This document shows, piece by piece, positions 42,434 through 52,300 of a stretch of 64,000 bases of DNA (position 1 is the stretch's first letter; each line of letters begins with the position of its first letter). A program made the position numbers and the translations under genes. The stretch lies in NCBI RefSeq assembly GCF_028736035.1, contig NZ_CP117866.1, positions 2,790,001-2,854,000 of the forward strand, written 5' to 3'. The notes beneath the pieces were generated by a model that was given only the letters and a program-made list of their open reading frames with translations, searched no databases and was not told the DNA's origin. Source of the DNA: Streptomyces sp. T12. GTDB taxonomy: Bacteria > Actinomycetota > Actinomycetes > Streptomycetales > Streptomycetaceae.

Positions 42434-44359
42434 GTGCAGTCACAGGATGTCGCCCCGCGCCCCGCACCCGCCTCGGCCGACCCGGTCGTCGACATCGAGC
42501 GGGCCGAGGCCGCGCTCGTCGAGCACTACCCGCGCCTCGTCCGGCTCGCCTACCTGGTGCTGCCGCCGAGCCTCGGCCGCAACCGGCGCGTGGTGACCGC
42601 GCACTCCCTCACCCAGCGCGCGCTGCCGCGGGGCCGGGCGGCGGCGTCGCCCGCGATCCCGGCCCAGTCGACCGGCCGTGACGGCGACCCCGGGTATGCC
42701 TTCGTGCGCCTGCGGGTCCTGCGTACGGCGCTGGAGGCGGGGCTGCCACTGCGGCGCCTGGCCTGGCCCAAGCGCTCCCAGCTGCCGCCCCTGCTGCCCC
42801 AGGTGTGGGGCCTGCGCCTGTTCCCCCGGTCGGGCGGCGCCGACGAACTCGCCCTGGACCAGCAGTTGTCGGCGCTGTCCGGCCCGGCGCGGGCGGCCTA
42901 CGTCCTGCGCGGCCTGGAAAAGCTCAAGGACGGCGACGTACGCGAGGTCCTGACGGCGGCCGGCGTCGAGGACGTGGACGACGCGCTCGACGAGGTCGAG
43001 ACCGTGGCCGCGCAGTACGCGCTGCTCGACTCCCCCGAGTTCGACCCCTGCTCACTGCAGGCCCGCCCCACCGACCTGATGCGGCGCAGGCAGCACACGA
43101 AGGCCGCGCTCGCCGCCGGGGCCGCCCTGCTGGTGTGCGGGGCACTGCTCGGCCTGCCCGGCGAGGGCTGGGGCCCGGGCAGTGCCGCCGCCCCCTCGTA
43201 CGCGCAGAACCCGGCGGCCGAGGCCGCCCTCGACCCGGCCCAGTTGACGAAGGTCCCCGCCCTGGCCTGGCAGTCCTCGGCCCGCACCGACTTCTCCGTG
43301 TGGCCCGCGCGCGGCGACCTCACCGACGACTCGGCCCTGCTGCGCCGCGCCCTCGCCGTCTGGGCCCGCCCCGGCGAGACGGTCGCGGTCTCGGCGACCC
43401 CGGGCACCCCGTCGGGCGGCCCGCCCGGGGCGCCGCAGCTGCTGTACGCCGGGACCGTCGACAACGCGCACGTGGTGATCCTCCACGACGGCCTGCGCAT
43501 CGTCCGCTACGCCGAACCGAAGGAGGGCACGGCCGGCGCCGCCCTGGACTTCTCCCGGGTCGACGGCGCGACCAGGGCGGAGGCGAGCGCGGTGGTGCTG
43601 AGCCGGGCCGACGGCAACGTCCGCTATCTGGTGGCGCCCTGGGTGAAGAAGGCGGCCGAGCGGGATCTGCTGAAGCCGCGTACCGGGGCGATGGATCTCA
43701 CCCTGACCGACGGCATCACCTCGCCGCTGGCGAGCCCGGCCGTCCAGCAGGCCGGCCCGTGCACGTCGTGGAACGTCCTGCAGCTGACCGACAGCACCGG
43801 CACCCGCCTGCTGACCGACCTCTCCGAGCTGGTCCCGGCCCGCCTCACCACCGGCCGTCCCGGGGCGGTCAAGGACGCGTCCGGCCCGGCGGCGCTGCGC
43901 ACCTGGGCGCCGTACTCATGCTGGCTGGGGCAGATGCGCTCCGCGGGCGTGCGCACGGTCAACGCCTGGGCGTTCGCCCGGCAGGCGCTGCCCGACGGGA
44001 CCGGCTCGGCGGACTGGGTGTGCACGCGCACCGAGACCTGGCGGGGCGGCGGAGAGCGGGTGCTGGCCCAGTTCCGGACGCCGGGCGCGACGCAGGCGGC
44101 GGTGGCGGCGAAGGCCGAGAACGTATCGGCGTGCGGGGCGCGGGATCCGCACGTGCTGGCCGGGGTGTTGTGGAAGGCGAACACGGGCGGCTGGTACCTG
44201 CTGGCGGCGGGCGCCCGGGACACGGAGTCGATCCGCGCCACCGGCGGGGTCCGCGGCAGCGCCGAGGGCAGCCTGCTCACGGCGCGGGCCGAGCAGGGCG
44301 CGCGGGCCGAGCTGAAGGGCACGCTGGAGAGCGGGCGCACGATCAGCGGGCTGCGGTGA
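42434..44359 (+). CDS. Membrane protein with a sigma-factor-like cytoplasmic half
   Basis: The 641-residue protein has three parts. Residues about 20-195 resemble a degenerate ECF sigma factor. IERAEAALVEHYPRLVRLAYLVLP looks like region 2, and DQQLSALSGPARAAYVLRGLEKLKDGDVREVLTAAG looks like region 4. A single membrane helix follows at about 220-236 (ALAAGAALLVCGALLGL). The remaining 400 residues lie outside the cell, with paired Cys (PCTSWNV, YSCWLG, WVCTRTE, NVSACGARD) and no recognised enzyme motif. GTG 42434 opens VQSQDVAPRP. The design suggests a membrane-tethered regulator or a co-opted sigma relic. Confidence 0.75.
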   Translation: MQSQDVAPRPAPASADPVVDIERAEAALVEHYPRLVRLAYLVLPPSLGRNRRVVTAHSLTQRALPRGRAAASPAIPAQSTGRDGDPGYAFVRLRVLRTALEAGLPLRRLAWPKRSQLPPLLPQVWGLRLFPRSGGADELALDQQLSALSGPARAAYVLRGLEKLKDGDVREVLTAAGVEDVDDALDEVETVAAQYALLDSPEFDPCSLQARPTDLMRRRQHTKAALAAGAALLVCGALLGLPGEGWGPGSAAAPSYAQNPAAEAALDPAQLTKVPALAWQSSARTDFSVWPARGDLTDDSALLRRALAVWARPGETVAVSATPGTPSGGPPGAPQLLYAGTVDNAHVVILHDGLRIVRYAEPKEGTAGAALDFSRVDGATRAEASAVVLSRADGNVRYLVAPWVKKAAERDLLKPRTGAMDLTLTDGITSPLASPAVQQAGPCTSWNVLQLTDSTGTRLLTDLSELVPARLTTGRPGAVKDASGPAALRTWAPYSCWLGQMRSAGVRTVNAWAFARQALPDGTGSADWVCTRTETWRGGGERVLAQFRTPGATQAAVAAKAENVSACGARDPHVLAGVLWKANTGGWYLLAAGARDTESIRATGGVRGSAEGSLLTARAEQGARAELKGTLESGRTISGLR

Positions 44360-44430
44360 CACCCGGTCGAGCGCCTTGCTGACGGACATGTAAATAAGGG
44401 CGTGCACGGGGGTTCACCGCGGGCTTACCC

Positions 44431-44444
44431 GTCAGTACATTGAC
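44431..44444 (+). promoter_or_regulatory. Imperfect dyad next to the hydrolase start, candidate TetR-family operator
   Basis: GTCA-gtacat-TGAC is a dyad matching at 10 of 14 positions. It ends three bases before the ATG of the ferritin-like hydrolase gene. The TetR gene at the end of this gene row is the obvious candidate to bind it. Confidence 0.35.
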
Positions 44445-44447
44445 GCC

Positions 44448-45326
44448 ATGTCTAATACGCAGGACCGGATACCCCTCAAGGCCCGCAAGGTGTCCTTCTC
44501 CTGGGACGACACCCCGTTGCACTGGGTGCCCGGGGATCCCTTCACCACGCACACCATCAACGTGCTGCATCTGCTCCTGCCTGCCGGTGAGCGGTGGTTC
44601 GTGCACGTCTACAAGCAGGTGCTGCCCTACATCCGGGACGAGCGGCTCCGCGAGGACGTCATCGGGTTCATCGGGCAGGAGGCGATGCACTCGCAGGCCC
44701 ATGACGAGGTGCTGCCGCACCTGCGGGAGCAGGGGCTCGATCCGACGCCGTACACCGCGCAGGTCGACTGGTTCTTCGAGAAGCTGCTCGGGGACCGTAC
44801 CCTCCCGCCGGGCCGGGCGCGGCGGTGGTGGCTGATGGAGCGAGTCGCCCTCATCGCGGCGATCGAGCACTACACGGCGTTCCTCGGCAACTGGGTGCTG
44901 AACGCCGAGGAGCTGGACGACCGCGGCGCCGACCCGACCATGCTGGACCTGCTGCGCTGGCACGGCGCGGAGGAGGTCGAGCACCGGTCGGTCGCCTTCG
45001 AGCTGTTCATGCACGTCGACGGCAACTACGGGCGGCGGGCGCGGACCTGGGCCACCGCCTTCGCCACGCTGGTGTTCCTCTGGCAGCGCGGGACACGGTT
45101 CTTCATGGAGAACGATCCGACGCTCGTCGACGGGAAGGCGAGCTTCAAGGAGTTCTACGTCCGTGGGCGGCGGGGGCTGCTGCCGACGACCGGGGACATG
45201 GCACGGTCCATCCCCCGCTATCTGAGCCGGAGTTACCACCCCTCGCAGGAGGGCTCCACCGCGCAGGCCGTCGCCTATCTGGCCTCCTCCCCCGCCGCCA
45301 TGGCCGCAGAGAATGGCTCCTCCTGA
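44448..45326 (+). CDS. Predicted metal-dependent hydrolase (PF10118 type), probable di-iron protein
   Basis: The 292-residue protein has helical ferritin-like features: FIGQEAMHSQAHDEVLPHLREQG and LLRWHGAEEVEHRSVAFELFMHV. These carry Glu-x-x-His-type metal ligand pairs, plus AIEHYTAFLGNWVL. This is the predicted metal-dependent hydrolase family PF10118, whose members are thought to hold a di-iron site. Despite the name, an oxygenase role is possible. Its last codon overlaps the start of a [2Fe-2S] reductase gene, which would supply electrons. The true substrate is unknown. ATG 44448 starts MSNTQDRIPLKARKV. Confidence 0.82.
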   Translation: MSNTQDRIPLKARKVSFSWDDTPLHWVPGDPFTTHTINVLHLLLPAGERWFVHVYKQVLPYIRDERLREDVIGFIGQEAMHSQAHDEVLPHLREQGLDPTPYTAQVDWFFEKLLGDRTLPPGRARRWWLMERVALIAAIEHYTAFLGNWVLNAEELDDRGADPTMLDLLRWHGAEEVEHRSVAFELFMHVDGNYGRRARTWATAFATLVFLWQRGTRFFMENDPTLVDGKASFKEFYVRGRRGLLPTTGDMARSIPRYLSRSYHPSQEGSTAQAVAYLASSPAAMAAENGSS

Positions 45327-46351
45327 TGCCGAAGCCGCTGACCGTCGCGGTCGTCGCCGGTGCCGCGCTGCTCACCCGGAGGGCGATGCGCCGCCGTATC
45401 CAGGCCTCGCCGCTGTGGCCGTGGCCCGCGCTGGAGGAGCCGGTCTCCGGGCGGCCCCGGTCGCGGGCGCTGCGGCTGACGGTGACCGCACGGGAGACGG
45501 TCGCCGAGGGGGTCGTACAACTCCGCCTGGAGGGCCACGACTTGCCGCGCTGGGAGGCCGGCGCGCATCTCGATCTCGTGCTGCCGTCGGGGCTGGTGCG
45601 GCAGTACTCGCTGTGCGGGGATCCGGAGGACAGCTCGTCGTACACCGTGGCGACCCGGCTGGTCGAGGACGGGCGGGGCGGCTCGCGCGAGGTGCACGAG
45701 CAGGTGCGGGAGGGGATGGAGCTCGAGGTGCGGGGGCCGCGGAACCGTTTCCCGCTCGTCGAGGCGTCGTCGTACGTGTTCGTCGCGGGCGGTATCGGGA
45801 TCACCCCGATCCTGCCGATGCTGCGGGCGCTGCCCGACGGCGCCGAGTGGCGGTTGCTGTACTGCGGGCGCGACCGCGCCTCGATGCCGTTCCTGGAGGA
45901 GGTCGGGAAGCTGGGGGGCGGGGACCGGGTGACCGTCGTGGAGGGGCGGCCGGATCTCGACGCGGTCCTCGCGGACGTGCCCGAGGGTGCCGCCGTCTAC
46001 TGCTGTGGGCCGGAGGGGCTGATGGCGGCGGTGCAGGAGCGGTTCCCGCGGGTCCGGCTGGAGCGGTTCACGCCCCGCGTCTCGGGAGGCGGTGCCTTCG
46101 AGGTCGAACTCCGGCGCAGCGGGCGGACGTTGACCGTGGCGGAGGACTCGACCGTCCTGGCCACCGTACGAGCCGAGCTGCCGAACACCGCGTACTCCTG
46201 CGAGCAGGGGTTCTGCGGGACCTGCCAACAGCGGGTGCTGGAGGGCGAGGTGGACCACCGGGACGGACTGCTGACGGATGCGGAGCGGGCCGACTCCATG
46301 CTGATCTGTGTGTCGCGGGCGCGGGGTGATCGACTCGTACTGGATATGTGA
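45326..46351 (+). CDS. Ferredoxin-NADP reductase-type oxidoreductase with a C-terminal [2Fe-2S] ferredoxin domain
   Basis: The 341-residue protein has a short hydrophobic N-terminus (LTVAVVAGAALL) and a phthalate-dioxygenase-reductase layout. A flavin domain carries RQYSLCGDPEDSSSY, the NAD domain carries VAGGIGITPILPML and YCCGPEGLM, and a plant-type ferredoxin follows with cluster ligands Cys292, Cys297, Cys300 and Cys328. The ATG overlaps the upstream stop as TGATG, so translation is coupled. Together with the ferritin-like protein it probably forms a two-component redox enzyme, in which electrons run NAD(P)H to flavin to [2Fe-2S] to the di-iron site. Confidence 0.88.
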   Translation: MPKPLTVAVVAGAALLTRRAMRRRIQASPLWPWPALEEPVSGRPRSRALRLTVTARETVAEGVVQLRLEGHDLPRWEAGAHLDLVLPSGLVRQYSLCGDPEDSSSYTVATRLVEDGRGGSREVHEQVREGMELEVRGPRNRFPLVEASSYVFVAGGIGITPILPMLRALPDGAEWRLLYCGRDRASMPFLEEVGKLGGGDRVTVVEGRPDLDAVLADVPEGAAVYCCGPEGLMAAVQERFPRVRLERFTPRVSGGGAFEVELRRSGRTLTVAEDSTVLATVRAELPNTAYSCEQGFCGTCQQRVLEGEVDHRDGLLTDAERADSMLICVSRARGDRLVLDM

Positions 46352-46407
46352 ACACCGATGGCCGGTCCGGTCCGTTCGGGGCCGGATTCGATCGGTAAGG
46401 TGTTCGC

Positions 46408-47097
46408 ATGACTACCGGGGTACGCCGAAGAATGGGAGTCGAGGAGCGACGGCAGCAGTTGATCGGCGTCGCCCTCGAACTGTTCAGCCAGCGCTCGCCC
46501 GACGATGTCTCCATCGACGAGATAGCGTCGGCGGCGGGCATCTCACGTCCGCTGGTCTACCACTACTTCCCCGGCAAACTCAGCCTGTACGAAGCCGCGT
46601 TGAAGCGTGCCTCGGAGGAGCTCGCGGCCCGTTTCGTCGAACCGCAGGAGGGGCCGCTGGGGGCGCGGCTGCTGCGGGTGATGCGCCGGTACTTCGACTT
46701 CGTCGACGAGCACGGCCCCGGTTTCTCCGCCCTGATGCGCGGCGGCCCGGCCGTCGGCTCGACGGCGACGAACGCGCTCATCGACTCCGTGCGGCAGGCC
46801 GCGTATGTCCAGATCCTTTCGCATCTGAACGTGGACAACCCGCCCGCGCGCCTGGAACTGGTCATCCGCTCCTGGATCTCGCTCGCCGAGTCGACGGCGC
46901 TGATCTGGCTCGACGGGCGGCGCATCCCGCGCGCCGAGCTGGAGGCCCAGCTGGTGCACGACTTCGCCGCGCTGGCCGCGGTCAGCGCCGCCTACGACGA
47001 GGAGATGGGCGCGCTGCTGCGCCGCATGCTGAAGGAGGAGCCGGCCGACGATCCGTTCAGCGACCTGATCGCCCGGCTGATCTCACTGGCGTCCTAG
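46408..47097 (+). CDS. TetR-family transcriptional regulator
   Basis: The 229-residue protein has the TetR DNA-binding head at about 10-60 (GVEERRQQLIGVALELFSQRSPDDVSIDEIASAAGISRPLVYHYFPGKLSLYEAAL). A helical ligand domain follows. It is in line with the hydrolase and reductase genes, 56 bp after the latter, and is likely their regulator. The inverted repeat GAACACC/GGTGTTC (46350 and 46399) flanks its leader and is a candidate autoregulatory site. The stop TAG overlaps the stop of the convergent gene through the shared CTAG. Confidence 0.87.
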   Translation: MTTGVRRRMGVEERRQQLIGVALELFSQRSPDDVSIDEIASAAGISRPLVYHYFPGKLSLYEAALKRASEELAARFVEPQEGPLGARLLRVMRRYFDFVDEHGPGFSALMRGGPAVGSTATNALIDSVRQAAYVQILSHLNVDNPPARLELVIRSWISLAESTALIWLDGRRIPRAELEAQLVHDFAALAAVSAAYDEEMGALLRRMLKEEPADDPFSDLIARLISLAS

Positions 47098-47456
47098 CGT
47101 TCGAACTTGCGGTAGGAGGGGTCGAGGTCGCGTACCTCGGCGGAGGCGTGCAGAACGAACTCGTCCTCCTCCACGTGCTTGCGCAGCAGCTCCAGGACGG
47201 CCTCGGTCAGCCTCGCCTTCGTCTCCTCGGTGCGGCCGGCGAGCAGTCCGAGCGTGACGTGCACGATCGCGTGGCCCTGCTCCTCGGGGTCCTCATAGCC
47301 GAACGCCGTGTACTCGCTCCGCCGGAACTGCGTCTTGCACGCCTCCGGCTTCGCCGCCGCGATCTCGACCGTGGCGGAGTGCAGCGCCCGCGCGAAACCC
47401 TCCCGGTCGAAGGCGTGAGCCAGTACGCCGGAATAGTCGACGGTGATCTGCGGCAT
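47094..47456 (-). CDS. 5-carboxymethyl-2-hydroxymuconate isomerase-like tautomerase
   Basis: The 120-residue protein starts MPQITVDYSGVLAHAFDREGF. Pro2 follows the initiator Met, as needed for tautomerases that use an N-terminal proline base. AIVHVTLGLLAGRTEETKARLTEAVL and HASAEVRDLDPSYRKF match the CHMI family (PF02962). Homoprotocatechuate genes are absent here, so the real substrate may differ. The ATG at 47456 is preferred over a GTG two codons upstream because AGGAG sits five bases before it and because Pro must be second. It is convergent with the TetR gene. Confidence 0.83.
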   Translation of the reverse strand: MPQITVDYSGVLAHAFDREGFARALHSATVEIAAAKPEACKTQFRRSEYTAFGYEDPEEQGHAIVHVTLGLLAGRTEETKARLTEAVLELLRKHVEEDEFVLHASAEVRDLDPSYRKFER

Positions 47457-47487
47457 GGGCACTCCTGTTCTACGGCGGCATCCGGAC

Positions 47488-49275
47488 TCACCCTAACCGC
47501 AGCGCCAGCATCGCGATGTCGTCCTCCCCGCCCCGCCCGAAGCAGCCCAGCAGCGTGTCGCACAGCGCGTCGAGGCCGACCGGTGTCTCGGCGGCGGCCG
47601 TGCGCAGCTGTTCCATGGAGGCGGCGAGGTCGATGCCGCGGGTCTCGATGAGGCCGTCGGTGACCATGAGCAGACGGTCCCCCGGGGTCAGCACCAGCTC
47701 GCTGGGCTCGGGCCGGTCGAGGGCCAGCCCGAGCAGCGGACCGTCCACCGGGACGTACTCGGCGTCGCCCGCGTCCCGCACGACCAGCGGCGGAATGTGG
47801 CCCGCGTTGGCGATCCGGGTGTGTCCGGTGGCGGGGTCGACCAGGGCCAGGCAGACCGTGGCGGTGACATCGGGGTGGTAGTGCTGAAGCATCCGGTCCA
47901 GCCGTGCCGCGAGCGCGTCGGGGTCGCTCTCCTCGACGCAGTAGGCGCGCAGCGCGTGCCGGATCTCGACCATCACGGTGGCCGCGTCCAGCGAGTGCCC
48001 GACGACGTCCCCGACCGCGGTGAGCACCCCGCCCTCGGCGCGCAGGGCGGCGTAGAAGTCCCCGCCGATCTCGGCCCGCCGGGACGCGGGCACGTACCGG
48101 ACGACTACCTCCACACCGGGCAGCGCGGGCAGCCGGTGCGGCTGGGGCAGAAAGCTGTGCTGCAGGGTGAGGGCGATGTCCCGCTCCGCCTGGTACATCA
48201 GCAGCGGCTCGGCGGCCAGCGCGGTGGCCTGGGCGAGCCGGGCGAGGAGGGCGTCGGCGGGGTCCTGCGCGGGGAGCGGCGTGGCCGGTGGAAGCCGGGG
48301 CGCGAGTGGGTCGTACACCGGGTCGTGTTCGGTGAGCGCCTCGGCCTGCGAGAGCCGGACCGCGGGGGGCTGGTACGCCGGGTCCGGTACGGCAGCCGAA
48401 CATGTCGGCGTGACGACGCACACCGGTGTCCGGCCCTCCTTGGTGAGCGCCAGCACCAGGCGGGCGTCCTCCCGGACGCCGGGCCGGAAGAAACCGGCGG
48501 GCCACAGGGAGGCGGGCACGACGGTGCTGTGCACTCCGGTCCGCCCGTTCCGCTCCTGCGCGATCCGGGTGATCAGCCGTGCCGCCACCACGTGCGGGGC
48601 GGTCTCGGGCAGGGCGGTGGGGGTTCCCGCCGGGCGGGCGAAGCCGTGGCTCCGGGGCAGGTGGAGGGAGCTCGGCGAGCTGCCCCAGTGCGGTTCGCCG
48701 TCCGCGCCGATGACGAAGACGACGGCGGGTGTACCGCTGAGCCGGGCCGCCCCCGCGGCGGCCGCGTCGGCCAGCTCCCCCAGGCAGCGCGCCGTCTGCA
48801 CGGTGACGATGGCCTCGGACAACAGCGTCAGCCGGTGCGCGAGCGCCTCGGCCGCGGTGCGCCGGCGCGCCCTGCGCACCGCGGCCTGGACGACGGCCTG
48901 GATCTCCCTGGGCTCGGCCGGCACGGTCAGGTAGGCGTCGGCGCCCGCGTCGAGCCCCCGGCACCGGTCCCCCGCCTCCATGGCCGTCGCCGAGAAGTGG
49001 ACGACGGGCAGCGCGGCCGTGGACGGGCGGGCCTTGACCCGGCGGCACAGTTCGAAGCCGCTCATGTCCGGCAGCCCCACGTCGACGAGGGCCACGTCGG
49101 GCAGGGCGCCCGCGCGCAGCCGTACGTCGAGTTCGCTCAGCGCCTCGCCCGCGCTCGCGACCGGCACGACATCGTGTCCCGCACGACGCAGCACGGCGCC
49201 CATGGCGTAGCGGCTGGCCGAGACGTCGTCGACGACCATCACCGTCGCGCCGGACTGCCTGCCGTAACCGTCCAT
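47488..49275 (-). CDS. Receiver-GAF-PP2C (SpoIIE-type) phosphatase
   Basis: The 595-residue protein has an N-terminal response-regulator receiver (MVVDDVSASRYAMGAVL, then phospho-acceptor Asp in VALVDVGLPDMSGFELC). A GAF-like sensor domain follows at about 150-320 (LTLLSEAIVTVQTARCLGELA). The C-terminal PP2C phosphatase at about 375-595 has IGGDFYAALR, AVGDVVGHSLDAATVMVEIRHAL and GEDDIAMLALRLG. Such phosphatases dephosphorylate anti-sigma-factor antagonists or act in stress signalling. No sigma-factor partner genes are nearby. ATG 49275 starts MDGYGRQSGATV. Phosphorylation of the receiver probably gates the phosphatase. Confidence 0.86.
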   Translation of the reverse strand: MDGYGRQSGATVMVVDDVSASRYAMGAVLRRAGHDVVPVASAGEALSELDVRLRAGALPDVALVDVGLPDMSGFELCRRVKARPSTAALPVVHFSATAMEAGDRCRGLDAGADAYLTVPAEPREIQAVVQAAVRRARRRTAAEALAHRLTLLSEAIVTVQTARCLGELADAAAAGAARLSGTPAVVFVIGADGEPHWGSSPSSLHLPRSHGFARPAGTPTALPETAPHVVAARLITRIAQERNGRTGVHSTVVPASLWPAGFFRPGVREDARLVLALTKEGRTPVCVVTPTCSAAVPDPAYQPPAVRLSQAEALTEHDPVYDPLAPRLPPATPLPAQDPADALLARLAQATALAAEPLLMYQAERDIALTLQHSFLPQPHRLPALPGVEVVVRYVPASRRAEIGGDFYAALRAEGGVLTAVGDVVGHSLDAATVMVEIRHALRAYCVEESDPDALAARLDRMLQHYHPDVTATVCLALVDPATGHTRIANAGHIPPLVVRDAGDAEYVPVDGPLLGLALDRPEPSELVLTPGDRLLMVTDGLIETRGIDLAASMEQLRTAAAETPVGLDALCDTLLGCFGRGGEDDIAMLALRLG

Positions 49276-49299
49276 CGTCCGCAGCCCTCGGATACACGT

Positions 49300-49335
49300 G
49301 AGTGGGGCGGACCCGTGACCGGGTCCGCCCCACTC
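49300..49335 (-). terminator. Terminator of pulA
   Basis: A perfect 15-bp stem (GAGTGGGGCGGACCC at 49300-49314 with 49321-49335) lies 14 bases beyond the pulA stop, before the phosphatase gene. Confidence 0.88.
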
Positions 49336-49349
49336 AAGTTAGCGCCGCA

Positions 49350-52300
49350 TCAATGGGCCCGTGCGAAGACGGCGACAGTGCGCCCCGGAACGGCGAAGGT
49401 GCCCGTTTTCTGCTCGTAGGACGAGGACTTGACGATAGGGTCTGCCCCTGAGGCCTGCGCCGGATGCAGCTGGTAGCCCTCCCCGGCGAGCGAGGCGATG
49501 CGCTGCTCCTGCTTCTCGGGCGTCGCGTTGAAGACGACGACGAGGTCACCGAGCCGCATGGTGATCACACCGGGCGTCTCGTCCTTGCCGGACAGCGGGA
49601 AGGACAGTTTCGACTGCACCTGGTCGGCCGAGTCGAGGGAGAACGCGCCCTCCGTCGTACGGATCCGCAACAGGTCCTGGTACGCCGCCGAGGCGCCCTC
49701 GATCTGCCCGCAGCCGACCTGCACGGTGCCCAACAGGGGCTTGGCGTAGGGCCACTTGGACGCGTTGTCGGCCGCCATCGGCAGTCCACGTCCGAAGCCG
49801 TTGCCGTCGGCGCAGTTCCAGTGGATGGCGTTGAACCAGTCGCCGCTGTCGTAGGAGTTGCGGTCCAGCGACTTCGAGCGCAGCAGGTCGGTGCCGGCCT
49901 GGGAGAGGGCCGGGCCCTGCGAGAGGGTGGCGGTGGCCATGGCGAGGACCTGCATACGGGCGCGGTCGGCGGCGCTTGTGCCGGCGGGCAGCTTGAAGGC
50001 GAGGGCGTCGAAGAGCGACTCGTTGTCGTGGGCGTCGGCGTAGGCGAGGGCGTCGCCCGGCGCGTCCGCGTACCCGGCGGGCTGCCCGTTGTAGTCGACC
50101 TCGGCCCCGGTGACCTCCTTGCCGTCGGTGTCGGTGAAGCGGTACTTCGCGAGGTTGCCGGAGAGCCCGACCTTGATCAGGTCCTGGTAGTGCAGCAGGC
50201 GGGCCTTCTGCTCGGCCGAAGTGCCGTTGCTCTTGGAGGAGTTGGGGTCGGTGTACAGCCCGGAGGCGAAGCCCTGGACACCGGGGTCCTCGTCGAAGGG
50301 CCCGCCGCCGCGCACCGCGTCCCGGGCGCGGTCGGAGAAGGTCGCGATGCCGGTGCCGGCCATGTTCTTCTGGGTGGCCTGCACGAAGCGGGCGTCGTCG
50401 GCGACCTCGCCGAAGTTCCAGCCCTCGCCGTACAGGATGATCTTCTTGCCGTCGACGCCGTCCTTGGCGAGGGTCAGCGCGTCCAGGGCCTTGCGGACCG
50501 CCAGGATGTTGGCCTTCGGGTGGTGGCCCATCAGGTCGAAGCGGAAGCCGTCGACCTTGTACTCCTTGGCCCAGGTGACGATGGAGTCGACGACCAGCTT
50601 GCCCATCATGGCGTTCTCGGTGGCCGTGTTGGAGCAGCAGGTGCTGTTCGCGACCGAGCCGTCGGCCAGGAGCCGCTGGTAGTAGCCGGGGACGATCCGG
50701 TCCAGGACGGAGGTGTCCGCCTGCCCGCTGGCCGCCGTGTGGTTGTAGACGACGTCCATGACGACCCGCAGGCCGTCGTCGTTGAGCGCCTTGACCATCT
50801 TGCGGAACTCGACCGTGCGGCCGGTGCCGTCGGGGTCGGTGGCGTACGAGCCCTCGGGGACCGTGTAGTGGTACGGGTCGTAGCCCCAGTTGAAGGCGTC
50901 CTTCGCGGCGATCTTCGCCACGCACTCCTGCTGCTTGTCGGAGTCGGCGGGGAAGGAGGCCAGGTCGCAGTCGGTGACCGCCTGGTCGGACTTCTTCTCG
51001 GGGATCGTGGCGATGTCGAAGGCGGGCAGGAGGTGGACGTACGACGTGCCCGACTTCGCCAGCTCACGCAGGTGCTGGGAGCCGTCGCTGTCCTTGTCGG
51101 TGAAGGCGAGGTAGGTGCCCCGGTCCCTGGCCGTCTTGTCGGCGACCGAGAAGTCCCGGATGTGCAGCTCCTGGATCTGCGCGTCCTTCAGCGGTACGGC
51201 CTTGGGCTTGGTGTACGAGGACCAGCCGCTCGGGGCAAGGGACCTGTCGTCCAGGTCGACGACGAGGCTGCGCTCGGAGTCGGTGGTCAGGGCGACCGAG
51301 TAGGGGTCGGTGACCTTGTTGGTGACGACCTTCTGGACGCTGGGCGCCCAGACCTTCACGACGTACCGGTAGGGCTTGTTCTTCCAGGACCTGGGGCCGG
51401 TGACGGACCAGACACCGGTGGCGGCGTCGCGCTTCGTCCGCACTGTGGAGCCGTCGAGCTCCAGGGCGACGCTCTGCGCGGTCGGCGCCCACACGGCCAG
51501 GGTGGGCCGGCCGCTCTTGTCGAAGGTCGGCCCGAGGTCGGCCTTGGTCGCGCCGGGGTAGAGGTCGTCGAGTACGCCGGCGATCTGGACTCCGGTCGCC
51601 GCGAGCACGGCGCCGTTCGCGGCCCGCTGGGAGGCGACGACCTGGCCGGCGAGGGCCTCGCGGACCCGGTCGCGGTCGCGCGGGTCGACGGTCCAGGCGG
51701 TGTAGTCCTTCAGGTGCGGGAACTTCGCCTTCTGGGCGTCGGTGAAGCTGGTCTTGGACAGCCGCAGCCAGCGCTCGTCGTCGCTGGTCAGCGCGCCGTC
51801 CTTCACCGCGATGGAGCCGCTGCGGCTGTAGAGCAGCTGAGTGGAGGCGGCGGCCTCGGAGCCGTTCCAGGCGAGGGTGTTCCGGTCGATCCAGACCGCC
51901 TTGGAGGTGCTCAGGTCGAGCGCGGCCGCGGAGCCCGCGGGCTGCGGGAGCAGGTACTTCTCCTGGCCGCTCAACAGCCACACCTCATGGCCGTTCGCCG
52001 TGAGGTCGAGCGACTGGTCGGTGGGCAGGTCCTTCTCGTCGCCCTTGTGGAGGATGTAGCTGAGACTGGTGGCACCGTCGGTGAGCGGTACCTCGAAGAC
52101 TGCGCCATAGCTGTCAGTCTTGACCGGCTTCAGGGGGTTCGACCAGTCGGTGGGGTTCGCGGCGCCCGTCCAGACGTGCAGGCCCCAGCCGTCGTAGTTC
52201 CCGTCGGCGCGGTGGTAGTGCAGGACGGCCTTGGTCTTGTCCGGGGCCGGGTAGTCGGCCGCCGGCTTCTCCGTGCGTACGTCCGTCTTGCCCTGCTCGA

